Below, piece by piece: positions 17,111-25,497 of a DNA stretch of 64,000 nucleotides. Each line of letters starts with the position of its first letter. Within the stretch, counting starts at the first letter, position 1. This DNA comes from an uncultured Collinsella sp. (GTDB lineage: Bacteria; Actinomycetota; Coriobacteriia; Coriobacteriales; Coriobacteriaceae), in assembly GCA_900540875.1 (NCBI GenBank), contig UQHT01000010.1, positions 1 to 64,000 on the forward strand, in the 5' to 3' direction. A program made the translations under genes and the position numbers. The notes under the pieces are model-generated. The model was given only the letters and a program-made list of their open reading frames with translations, was not told the DNA's origin and did not search any database.

Positions 17111-17824
17111 ATGAATGTAGAAACTGCGCAGCGGCTCGCCGACCTTCGTCGCAGCAAGGGTTTTAGCCAAGAAGGGCTGGCGCGAAAGCTGGGGCTGTCG
17201 CGCCAGGCGGTCAGTAAATGGGAGCGTGCGGAGAGCTCGCCCGATACCGAGAACCTGATCTCGCTCGCAAAACTCTATGGCGTGAGTTTGGACGAGCTCC
17301 TTAATCCGAGCGATGAGATCGAGGACGATATCGAGTTTGAGAACGAGGACCGCGCCCGTCAGCGCGAGGCCGAGGCGGCAGAACGTGCCCGCACCCATGA
17401 GGCGGCGGCGCGCGCCACGGAGGCAGCTACGCAGGCGAGTGATGCTGCGGCCAAGGCGGCGCAAGCGGCAAGCTGGAGTGCGCAGGCCGCCAATGCCGCT
17501 ACGGCGCAGGTGACGAGTGGCGGCGCAGCTGGCTCGACTCCGGTGAAAGGTCCGTTCCAGTCGTTTCCGTATTGGGCCGTGTGCTGGCTGCTGTTCTTTT
17601 TGCTGATGTTCCTGTTTGGTGGCTCCTTTGCCGCGCTGATCTTCTTTACAATCCCCATCTATCACTGGGTGGCGCGTGCGCTCGATGGCGATTGGGCACG
17701 CGGGGATATTCAGGTTGGTCCGGCGCCGGAGGCGGCTAAGGCTCAGGATGTTTCCGCTGCGGTTGATACTGACGTGGCTTCCTCGACCGCCGCTGAGCCG
17801 AGCGCCAAAGAAGGTGATGAATGA
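17111..17824 (+). CDS. Membrane-tethered XRE-family transcriptional regulator
   Basis: A 237-residue protein. Residues ~5-60 form a Cro/CI helix-turn-helix (LADLRRSKGFSQEGLARKLGLSRQAVSKWERAESSPD). An acidic linker and an alanine-rich helical stretch follow (about 80-135), then two membrane segments (YWAVCWLLFFLLMFLFGG and FAALIFFTIPIYHWVA) and a soluble tail. An AGGAGG ribosome site fixes the start. It overlaps the next gene by 4 bases (ATGA), so regulator and DUF4097 protein are made together. A DNA-binding domain anchored in the membrane suggests response to envelope state. Confidence 0.88.
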   Translation: MNVETAQRLADLRRSKGFSQEGLARKLGLSRQAVSKWERAESSPDTENLISLAKLYGVSLDELLNPSDEIEDDIEFENEDRARQREAEAAERARTHEAAARATEAATQASDAAAKAAQAASWSAQAANAATAQVTSGGAAGSTPVKGPFQSFPYWAVCWLLFFLLMFLFGGSFAALIFFTIPIYHWVARALDGDWARGDIQVGPAPEAAKAQDVSAAVDTDVASSTAAEPSAKEGDE

Positions 17825-18720
17825 TGAAGCTCTCGCATGAGTCCAAGGTCCGCCTGGGCGTTGGTATCGGAGCGTTCGTGCTCATCATCGGGCTTATCTT
17901 TGGCACTTCGCGGATATTGTTTCATTTTGATGGCCCGTGGGATCTCGGCGATATTGCATCCGGTTTGTCCGGTATGGACGATGTGGTTGACGGGGACGAT
18001 TCTTTGGATGGCGGTTACTATTCCGCTCAGTCTCGGCAGCTTTCGAGCGAAACGTTTGATGCCGACTCATTCCAGTCCCTTGACCTGGATGTGACATCGG
18101 GTGAGGTTGAGATCAAGTGCGTTTCCGGCGGGCAGGTGCGTGTCATCGAGAGCGGTCGTGTTGCAAAGGGGGTAGCTACCTACGATGCTGCCACTCAGAA
18201 TCTGGCCGAGGTTAAGGGCTCTACACTCAAGATAAGCCAGTTCGACTGCGATGACGGGCGCGCCCATGACCGTAAGGTCACCATTGAACTGCCGCGTGAG
18301 CTTGCCGATAACATGATGGGCATTACGGCAAACGTGGGGTCGGGAGACCTGACGGTCGCGGACATTGCATGTCACGACTTCGAATTGACGTTGGACTCGG
18401 GAGACGTTGAGTTTGCGGGCACCGTAACCGACACCCTGAATGCCAAGGTAGGTTCGGGCGATGTGACGTTCGAGCTCTACCAGGCCCCCGCGAAGTCTAT
18501 GGACGTAAGCGTGGACTCGGGCGATGTGGAGATAACGGTTCCGAACTCTACGGGCTTTAAGGCGAGCCTCACCGTGGGCAGCGGTGACTTCGAGAGCGAT
18601 TTCCTTCCGCTTGGCTACGATGGCGAGACCATATTGAATCTTGAATTCGACAACGGTGATAAGTCTGCCACGTATCGTTTTAAGGTCGGTTCGGGCGACA
18701 TGTCGTTCGATCCGGAGTGA
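17821..18720 (+). CDS. DUF4097-type beta-repeat protein with N-terminal membrane anchor
   Basis: A 299-residue protein. One membrane segment (VGIGAFVLIIGLIFGTSRIL) is followed by a soluble, presumably extracytoplasmic domain with seven variants of a V-x-SG-D/E-hydrophobic turn (TSGEVEI, GSGDLTV, DSGDVEF, GSGDVTF, DSGDVEI, GSGDFES, GSGDMSF), as expected of a DUF4097/YvlB-like beta-helix. Its function in such modules is unproven but often linked to envelope stress. Its gene is translationally coupled to the XRE regulator, and it may be the sensor or target of that protein. An ATG three bases downstream is an equally good start. Confidence 0.82.
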   Translation: MMKLSHESKVRLGVGIGAFVLIIGLIFGTSRILFHFDGPWDLGDIASGLSGMDDVVDGDDSLDGGYYSAQSRQLSSETFDADSFQSLDLDVTSGEVEIKCVSGGQVRVIESGRVAKGVATYDAATQNLAEVKGSTLKISQFDCDDGRAHDRKVTIELPRELADNMMGITANVGSGDLTVADIACHDFELTLDSGDVEFAGTVTDTLNAKVGSGDVTFELYQAPAKSMDVSVDSGDVEITVPNSTGFKASLTVGSGDFESDFLPLGYDGETILNLEFDNGDKSATYRFKVGSGDMSFDPE

Positions 18721-18766
18721 CATGCGGTTTTCGGAGATCGGTGCATATAGGCATGCTCTTTGATGG

Positions 18767-18803
18767 AGGCGCCGGGGCCGTGACTGGCTCCGGCGCCTTT
18801 GCC
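18767..18803 (+). terminator. Terminator after the DUF4097 gene
   Basis: AGGCGCCGG-GGCC and GG-CTCCGGCGCCT pair as a GC-rich stem followed by TTTGCCTTT. Confidence 0.75.
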
Positions 18804-18817
18804 TTTACAATGGGGGC

Positions 18818-20725
18818 ATGGAACAGATTATTTTGAACATACTCGAGGCTCTGCGTCGCGGTGAGACCGTGGACGACAAGGCGCTCGTCAAACTGATACA
18901 TGCCGAGGCGCGCCGTGAGGGTGCCGACAAACGAGATCTGGCCAAGCGCCGTCTGCTGCCGTTCTACCAGCGGGTTAAACGTGAGAAGCCGGCTCGTTGG
19001 GCTGGATGGAATGTCGATGCCGAGCTGGAACGCCAACTGCTGCAGGTGCTGCGCATGAAGCCGCGCCGCACGGCTTCGGGCGTGGCGACCATTACCGTCA
19101 TCACCAAGCCCTGGCCATGCTCGGGCGATTGCCTGTTTTGCCCCAACGATCTGCGCATGCCTAAAAGCTATCTGCACGCCGAGCCGGCGTGTGCCCGTGC
19201 GGAGCAAAACTGCTTCGATCCGTATCTGCAGGTGAGTGCCCGTTTGACAGCGCTTTCGCAGATGGGTCATGCGACCGATAAGATCGAGCTCATTGTGCTT
19301 GGCGGTACCTGGAGCGACTATCCGCAAGGGTATCAGGCATGGTTTATGTCGGAACTTTTCCGTGCGCTCAATGACGATGCCGTCGCCGGCGTGGCGGCCA
19401 ACCCCATGCTGGCGCGTCCGGGCATCAGTCGTGTCGAGGCGGGGCGCCTGCTCGATGACGCTCCCGCCGATGCCCTGCCGCCGGTGGTAGCGGAGCGTCG
19501 CGAGCGCTATCGGGCTGCCGGTATTGCGACCGATGAGGCTGAGCTTGCGAGCGGCGTTGCCGACGAGCAGGGGCGTGTGGATGCTGCCGTGGGCGGCTAC
19601 AACCGTGCGGTGCGTCGTCTGTACGGCCCCGGTACGCCGTGGGGCGAGGCCACCGAGTGGCAGACGGCAACGATGGAGGAGCTCGAGCGCCAGCAGCGCA
19701 TCAACGAGACGGCGAAGCATCGCGTGGTGGGGCTCGTTATCGAGACGCGCCCCGATGCTGTAACGCCGCAGGCCCTCACGCTCATCCGCCGCCTGGGTTG
19801 CACCAAGATACAGATGGGCATCCAAAGCCTTGACCAGCACCTGCTCGATATCAACGAGCGCCGCATTTCGGTGGCGCAGATCGAGCGGGCGTTTTCGCTC
19901 GCGCGCCTGTTTGGCTTTAAGATCCACGCGCACTTTATGCTCAACTTGTTGGGTGCTACGCCTGAGGGGGACAAGCGTGACTACGAGCGCTTTATGACCG
20001 AGGGCGCCTTTATGCCCGACGAGGTCAAGGTCTACCCGTGCGCGCTCATCGAGGGCTCGCGTCTGGTGGGCTGTTACGAGCGTGGCGAGTGGCGCCCCTA
20101 TACCGAGGAAGAGCTGCTCGACGTGTTGGCCGATGACATCGTGGTGACGCCGCCGTTCTGTCGTATCAGCCGCATGATTCGCGACTTTAGCTCCGACGAC
20201 ATCATGGTGGGCAACAAGAAGCCCAACCTACGTCAGCTCGTCGAGAACCGCCTGGCTGCTCGGGGTGACGGTGCGACGGTGCGTGAGATTCGCTATCGCG
20301 AGATCAGCACGGCGGGTGCCGACCTGGACGAGTTGACCCTTGATGAGGAAGTGGCGTACGAGACGCCGGTGACTTACGAGCACTTTTTGCAATGGGTGAC
20401 GCCGCGGGGCAAGATCGCGGGCTTTTTGCGGTTGTCGCTGCCCGATCGCGCTTTTGTTGCCGCGCATGTGGACGAGCTGCCGACGACGCCGGACGAGGCG
20501 ATGATTCGCGAGGTGCACGTGTACGGCATGGCGGCGCGCGTGGGCGATCAGGGTCAGGCGGCGCAGCACCATGGATTGGGACGTTTGCTCGTGGAGCGTG
20601 CGTGCCAGATAGCTCGGGATGCCGGTTATACGCACATCAACGTGATCAGCGCGATCGGTACGCGCGAGTACTATCGCCATCTTGGGTTTTATGACCATGG
20701 ACTCTATCTGCAGAAGGAGCTCTAG
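18818..20725 (+). CDS. Bacterial Elp3-type tRNA uridine-34 modification enzyme (radical SAM/GNAT)
   Basis: A 635-residue two-domain enzyme. The radical SAM domain carries the iron-sulphur cysteines in PWPCSGDCLFCPN (Cys near 101, 105, 108), followed by RMPKSYLHAEPACARA and FDPYLQV, hallmarks of Elp3. The C-terminus (~510-635) is a GNAT acetyltransferase (QHHGLGRLLVERACQIARDAG, REYYRHLGFYDHGLYL). Elp3 places a carboxymethyl-type group on wobble uridine using acetyl-CoA and SAM; some bacteria have it without other Elongator subunits. About 90 residues (~180-290), including a long insertion, separate the SAM motifs. The gene ends directly against the next start. Confidence 0.9.
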   Translation: MEQIILNILEALRRGETVDDKALVKLIHAEARREGADKRDLAKRRLLPFYQRVKREKPARWAGWNVDAELERQLLQVLRMKPRRTASGVATITVITKPWPCSGDCLFCPNDLRMPKSYLHAEPACARAEQNCFDPYLQVSARLTALSQMGHATDKIELIVLGGTWSDYPQGYQAWFMSELFRALNDDAVAGVAANPMLARPGISRVEAGRLLDDAPADALPPVVAERRERYRAAGIATDEAELASGVADEQGRVDAAVGGYNRAVRRLYGPGTPWGEATEWQTATMEELERQQRINETAKHRVVGLVIETRPDAVTPQALTLIRRLGCTKIQMGIQSLDQHLLDINERRISVAQIERAFSLARLFGFKIHAHFMLNLLGATPEGDKRDYERFMTEGAFMPDEVKVYPCALIEGSRLVGCYERGEWRPYTEEELLDVLADDIVVTPPFCRISRMIRDFSSDDIMVGNKKPNLRQLVENRLAARGDGATVREIRYREISTAGADLDELTLDEEVAYETPVTYEHFLQWVTPRGKIAGFLRLSLPDRAFVAAHVDELPTTPDEAMIREVHVYGMAARVGDQGQAAQHHGLGRLLVERACQIARDAGYTHINVISAIGTREYYRHLGFYDHGLYLQKEL

Positions 20726-21604
20726 ATGAACAAGCCAAGTGTTTCTGCCGGCGTCGTTGCCGGCGTTGCCCTGGGAGCCGCGGCGCTTGGTGCGGCCGCC
20801 GTCGCTGTTCGCGCTGCCTGTTTGCAGGTCGCACGTACCCGCAACGGGCTGGCGCGGGTGAAGCGCATGCACAATGAGGGCGGTGACGAGGTCCGTGTGC
20901 TCGTGCAGGGCGGCGTTTACCAAAGCGCGAGCTATGTTGGCGAGCGTTGGGCGGAGCCGGCCTTTGCGTACTATCGTGCATTTGACGATGTGTTTGAGGC
21001 CGAGGATGCAATGCGCGACGCTTATGGTCACGGCATCGACCGCATGCTTATGCTCGGCGGCGGTGGGTTTTCCTATCCCAAGTTTGCACTGTTGTCGCAT
21101 GAGGGCTTGCGTATGGACGTCATCGAGTATGACGGAGAGATAACGCGCTTGGCGCGCCGTTGGTTCTATCTGGACGAACTGGAGCACACGGTGGGCGATC
21201 GCCTGCGGGTGATTACCGCCGAGGCTCGCTCGTATCTGGGTGTGACGAGCGTGGGCCATCGTCGCTACGACGTCGTTGTGAGCGACTGCTTTGGCGGTGC
21301 CGAGCCTGTGCGCGAGCTGGCGACCGTTGAGGCGCTGCGCCTGGTGCGGGGCAGCCTGAATGCCGGCGGCATCTACGTTGCCAATATCGTGAGCGCAAAC
21401 GAGGGGAGCGATGTGACGTTCCTTCGCGACTGCGCTGCCGCGGCACTCGAGGTATTCGTCCACGCCTGGGTGGTCCCATGTGGCGATGCGAAGTTCGGCG
21501 GCGAGGAAAACTACCTGCTCATCGCCAGCGACGGCGACTACGCCTTTGCCGAAGCCGTGCCCTTCGACACCGACTTCCTCGGCACCGTCCTTCACGACAA
21601 GTAA
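20726..21604 (+). CDS. Spermidine synthase-like protein with N-terminal membrane segment
   Basis: A 292-residue protein. Residues 8-30 form an Ala/Val-rich membrane helix. The rest resembles the spermidine synthase/methyltransferase fold: MLMLGGGGFSYPKF (nucleotide loop), MDVIEYDGEITRLARRWF (acidic ribose-binding residue), DVVVSDCFGGAEP (D-x-F region). Membrane-anchored homologues are usually of unknown substrate, so polyamine synthesis is not assured. The ATG abuts the stop of the Elp3 gene, and AAGGAGCTC within that gene provides the ribosome site, implying coupled translation. Confidence 0.75.
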   Translation: MNKPSVSAGVVAGVALGAAALGAAAVAVRAACLQVARTRNGLARVKRMHNEGGDEVRVLVQGGVYQSASYVGERWAEPAFAYYRAFDDVFEAEDAMRDAYGHGIDRMLMLGGGGFSYPKFALLSHEGLRMDVIEYDGEITRLARRWFYLDELEHTVGDRLRVITAEARSYLGVTSVGHRRYDVVVSDCFGGAEPVRELATVEALRLVRGSLNAGGIYVANIVSANEGSDVTFLRDCAAAALEVFVHAWVVPCGDAKFGGEENYLLIASDGDYAFAEAVPFDTDFLGTVLHDK

Positions 21605-21631
21605 GTCTCCCCGTCCCAAAATAGACTGGTC

Positions 21632-24076
21632 TTAGGCGTGGTCGCGCCAGCCGAGAACGCGCTGCTTCATGCCCTCTATGTCGAGCACACCTTCGGCAAA
21701 GCCCTTGCGCACGAGCTCTTCGGGAACAAACTCGTCGTAGCGGTCAAAGTAAGGCACCTCGCCAGGATAGACGAGCTCGATGGGATCGAAGTCCTTCTCG
21801 GCCTCGGCGGCGAGCACCTCAAAGAACGTCTCCTCATCGGCCTTCATCTTAAACTGCATAAAGTACGGGCGTGACGGATCGAGCCCGCGAAGGCCCAGCT
21901 CCGCGGCACATTTAATCTTGAGCATGCGCTCGAGCGCCAAAAAGGCGTAGCTGCCCAGCCAGGGGAAGAGCACCCAGGTATCGCCGCCCAGGTTAATGAG
22001 CGGCTTGGTTCCCGCCCCCGAAATCTCGGCGGTATGACGAGCCTGCGCCAAGCGGGCCCGTGCGTTACCCATAAGGTACGGATATGTCGCGTGCTCGTTG
22101 AGCGCCTTGCGCATGCGCTCGAGCACATGCGTGTTAATGTCGCCGGGGCAGTCGCCAAAGTAGGCCGGCACCCGGCCCTTGACCTGCGTGGCAAAGACAG
22201 TGTGGCGCTTCCAGTCCACTTCCTCGACAATCCAGCAGTGTCCGGCGATGGCGATGCGCTCACCGGGCGGGGGCGGATTAACGATCGTGCCCAGCTCGGC
22301 CGATTCGCTCCGGACGGTAAACTCCTCGTTTTCCTGGAACACGGCGTAGAACTTAAAGTTGTTGATGATGCGCTCGCCCGCGAGACCCACGATGAGCCCG
22401 CCACCTTCGGTGACCTGGATATGGTCGATCTTAATGAGGTGACGTAGCAGCACACGGTAATCGTCTGCCGAGACACGGTGGAAATAGCTGAGCGTGAGCA
22501 CGCGCTGGGCAAGTTCGGCCGGCGTGAGCTCGCCGGTGCTGGCGAGGGTCGACATAGTCTGGTGATAGAGCAGGCTGTAGGGGAGACGATCGAGCTCGGG
22601 TGGCTCGACCCACTTTTCCTCGCGATAGAGTTGTACGAGCGCGATACCCTGCAGGAGCTTCCAGGGAATGGTTTCGGGCATCATCGTGCGCGGCTCGGGC
22701 TCTTCCTCGCGCATGACAAACCACATCTCGGGCGGAAGATCGCGACGGCCTGTGCGCCCCATGCGCTGCAAAAAGGAGCTGACGGTAAACGGCGCGTCAA
22801 TCTGGAAGGCGCGCTCCAGGCGGCCGATATCGATACCGAGCTCCAACGTAGAGGTGGTGACGGTTGTCTGCGTCTGCTCCTCGTCGCGCATGAGCTCCTC
22901 GGCCGTCTCGCGTAGCGATGCCGAAAGATTGCCGTGATGGATGAGAAAACGGTCGGGCTCGTGCCGGCTCTCGCAGTAGCTGCGCAGCATGGAGCACACG
23001 GCCTCTGCCTCCTCGCGCGAGTTGGCAAAGACCAGGCATTTGCGGCCGCGCGTATGCTCAAAGATATAGCCCATGCCGGGGTCGGCGTTGTCGGGCGCCG
23101 TGTCGGTGGGGTTGAGAAGCGCCTGCTCGGCCGCTCGTGGGATGTCGACTTCGCCCTCGGGGGCCGAGGAAGTGCGACGGTCTTTGGGAGCGGCCTTGCC
23201 CCGCGCCTGCTCACGACGTTGACGGTGTTCTTCCTGTGTAAGCTGTCCGCTGTGGCACATGTCTTGTCCGGATGCGGGCAGCGCCGCGGGCGCCGCCGTC
23301 TCAATACGCTCGCAAGCAAGCACCTCGGCTTCTTGTGGACCTGTGCCTACGAATCCTCGTTGCTGAGCCTGGGGGCCCGAGTTGTAGAAGTGCTCCATGG
23401 AGATGCGCCACACGCGGCGCGGTTCCTCAAAGCGGGGGATAACGCAGTCGCGCCCCGTTCCCTGCGAGAGAAAGGCACCCGTGCGCTCGGGGTCGCCGAT
23501 GGTGGCCGAAAGGCCAATGCGGCGGGGCTGCACGCCTGCCATGCGTGAGAGGCGCTCGATAAGACAGAGCGTCTGCCCGCCGCGGTCGCCGCGCATGAGC
23601 GAATGGACTTCGTCGATAACCACATAGCGCAGGTCGCAAAACATACGAGGGATCGCCATGTGCTTATGGATCAGGAGCGCCTCGAGCGACTCGGGCGTAA
23701 TCTGTAGGATGCCGCTCGGTTTTTTGATGAGTTTGGCCTTGTGCGACTGCGAGACATCGCCATGCCAGTGCCAGACGGGGATGTCGGCTTCTTCGCACAG
23801 GTCATTGAGACGGACGAATTGGTCGTTGATGAGCGCCTTGAGGGGGCCAATGTAGAGGGCGCCCACGCTTGCGGGCGGGTTCTCCCAAAACTCGGTCAGG
23901 ATGGGAAAGAAGGCTGCCTCGGTTTTGCCGGAAGCCGTGGATGCCGTCAGGAGCACATTGTCCTGTGTGTTGAAGATGGAATCTGCCGCCGCAACCTGGA
24001 TAGAGCGCAAGCTCTCCCAATCGTGGGAGTAGATGAAGTCTTGGATAAACGGGGCGTAGCGGTCAAAGGCGTTCAC
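21632..24076 (-). CDS. Lhr/BrxHI-like DEAD/DEAH helicase
   Basis: An 814-residue superfamily 2 helicase from GTG 24076, which follows AAAGGAGG; family members begin with a similar NAFDRYAPFIQ. Motif I LLTASTASGKTEA is near 44-54, motif II VIDEVHS near 153-159, motif III LSATIGDPE, and motif VI RMGRTGRR. A charged insertion rich in Gln/Glu/Arg (~270-340) interrupts the helicase core. The C-terminal half resembles Lhr and the BrxHI helicase of type 2 BREX. It is the third gene of an operon with a TerB-domain protein and a BrxD-like ATPase. No PglZ or PglX is nearby, so this is not a complete BREX locus. Confidence 0.85.
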   Translation of the reverse strand: MNAFDRYAPFIQDFIYSHDWESLRSIQVAAADSIFNTQDNVLLTASTASGKTEAAFFPILTEFWENPPASVGALYIGPLKALINDQFVRLNDLCEEADIPVWHWHGDVSQSHKAKLIKKPSGILQITPESLEALLIHKHMAIPRMFCDLRYVVIDEVHSLMRGDRGGQTLCLIERLSRMAGVQPRRIGLSATIGDPERTGAFLSQGTGRDCVIPRFEEPRRVWRISMEHFYNSGPQAQQRGFVGTGPQEAEVLACERIETAAPAALPASGQDMCHSGQLTQEEHRQRREQARGKAAPKDRRTSSAPEGEVDIPRAAEQALLNPTDTAPDNADPGMGYIFEHTRGRKCLVFANSREEAEAVCSMLRSYCESRHEPDRFLIHHGNLSASLRETAEELMRDEEQTQTTVTTSTLELGIDIGRLERAFQIDAPFTVSSFLQRMGRTGRRDLPPEMWFVMREEEPEPRTMMPETIPWKLLQGIALVQLYREEKWVEPPELDRLPYSLLYHQTMSTLASTGELTPAELAQRVLTLSYFHRVSADDYRVLLRHLIKIDHIQVTEGGGLIVGLAGERIINNFKFYAVFQENEEFTVRSESAELGTIVNPPPPGERIAIAGHCWIVEEVDWKRHTVFATQVKGRVPAYFGDCPGDINTHVLERMRKALNEHATYPYLMGNARARLAQARHTAEISGAGTKPLINLGGDTWVLFPWLGSYAFLALERMLKIKCAAELGLRGLDPSRPYFMQFKMKADEETFFEVLAAEAEKDFDPIELVYPGEVPYFDRYDEFVPEELVRKGFAEGVLDIEGMKQRVLGWRDHA

Positions 24077-24157
24077 GGGGCCTCCTTTCAACAACGAATC
24101 TCTCAACGCGGCTGGCAACGGCTTGCTGCATTACTGCTTCAACGTTTGCCCAGATAA

Positions 24158-24194
24158 AACCTGCCAAAATAAACCTGTCCCTTTTTGGTAGGTT
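24158..24194 (-). repeat. Inverted repeat overlapping the stop of the BrxD-like gene
   Basis: AACCTGCCAAAA (24158-24169) and TTTTGGTAGGTT (24183-24194) pair at 11 of 12 positions. On the minus strand the hairpin has AGGGACAGG in its loop and is followed by TTTTATC, so it could act as a partial terminator between the ATPase and helicase genes. Confidence 0.7.
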
Positions 24195-25497
24195 AGATGG
24201 TGAACTCGGCGAAGTTGCGGTCGCCGCCTGCGGTGCCGGTGTCGCCTGTTGCGGCTGCCGGCGCCAGCGCGTCGCCGCCGACGCTTTGCAGCAGCTCGGC
24301 CACATTTGCATCGGGGTTCTGACACAGGATATCGAGCAGCTCGATAAAGTCACGGATAACCTCACGCGGCGTCAAGTGCGTATCGGCTCCCACGCGGCCG
24401 AACTCAATCTTGAGAAAGTCCACCAAGTCGTTTTCGGCAAGCGTGGGCGTCCAGCCAAAGTAGCCGGCATGGATCTGCATGAGTTTTTCGATGAGCACCA
24501 GTAGCTCCTCGTAGGTGAGTGGCTGCAGGCGGATGATGGGCGCGAGCATGTCCTTAAGGTCTTCGCGCGCAAAGCGGCCCTGAGCGAGTCGGCTGCGCAG
24601 GGCCTCGTAGGAGAACACGCCGCGGCGGCGGTCTTCGATGGAGGTTGGCGTGCCGCCCATGATCATGCCCAGGTACTGCGCCTTGCCCTGGAGCGTGTCG
24701 TTGTACATAGTCAGGATCTTCTCGTAGTTGTATTGGCGCGTGATGGCGTTGGGAATCTTATACAGATTCACGAGCTCGTCGATGAGCACCAGCATGCCCT
24801 TGTAGCCACTGCAAACCAAAAAGCGCGCAATGAGCTTAACGTAGTCGTACCAGTCGTCATCGCTGATGATGGTCGAGGAGCCCAGCTCGGCGCGTGCCTC
24901 GCTCTTGGTGCGGTATTCGCCGCGAATCCATTTGGTCACGCGGCTCATGGTCTCATCGTCGCCCCCGGATGCGGCCATGCGATAGCGGCGGAGCATGCGG
25001 GTGAAGTCGAAGCCGTGGACCATCTCTTCGAGCGGGGCCAGTTGGGCATTGACGACCGACTCGTCGACGTCGGCACACGAGGCGACCCAGCGATCCAGAA
25101 TAAGGTTGAGCGCACCGCCCTCGGGGCGCGTCTTGGTCGATATATTGCGGATGAGCTCGCGGTAGGTGGCCAGGCCCTGTCCCTGACCGCCCTGCAGGCG
25201 GCGCTCGGGCGACAGGTCGGCATCAGCGACGACGAATCCCTCGCCCATGGCGTGCGTGCGGATAGTCTGGAGCAAAAAGCTCTTGCCGGCGCCGTAACGA
25301 CCAACCAGAAAGCGGAAGCTCGCGCCACCGTCGGCGATGAGACTCAGATCGGTGAGCAGGGCGCGGATCTCGACCTCGCGCCCTACGGTGATGTAAGGAA
25401 GGCCGATGCGCGGGACCACGCCGCCCTTGAGCGAGTTGAGAATGACGGCAGCGACGCGCTTGGGCACGCGAGGTGCTGCGGATGCGGTATCACTCAT
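24193..25497 (-). CDS. BrxD-like (DUF2791) P-loop ATP-binding protein
   Basis: A 434-residue AAA-like ATPase. Walker A FLVGRYGAGKSF is at about 64-74 and Walker B GMLVLIDELVNLY near 234-246; YITVGREVEI near 35-44 is the conserved N-terminal block of the BrxD/DUF2791 family. In type 2 BREX, BrxD accompanies the BrxHI helicase, and the same pairing occurs here. The start codon overlaps the end of the TerB-domain gene by 8 bases, indicating coupled translation. The C-terminal tail (Ala/Gly/Thr-rich, ~405-434) is probably disordered. The cellular role outside BREX is unknown. Confidence 0.85.
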   Translation of the reverse strand: MSDTASAAPRVPKRVAAVILNSLKGGVVPRIGLPYITVGREVEIRALLTDLSLIADGGASFRFLVGRYGAGKSFLLQTIRTHAMGEGFVVADADLSPERRLQGGQGQGLATYRELIRNISTKTRPEGGALNLILDRWVASCADVDESVVNAQLAPLEEMVHGFDFTRMLRRYRMAASGGDDETMSRVTKWIRGEYRTKSEARAELGSSTIISDDDWYDYVKLIARFLVCSGYKGMLVLIDELVNLYKIPNAITRQYNYEKILTMYNDTLQGKAQYLGMIMGGTPTSIEDRRRGVFSYEALRSRLAQGRFAREDLKDMLAPIIRLQPLTYEELLVLIEKLMQIHAGYFGWTPTLAENDLVDFLKIEFGRVGADTHLTPREVIRDFIELLDILCQNPDANVAELLQSVGGDALAPAAATGDTGTAGGDRNFAEFTI

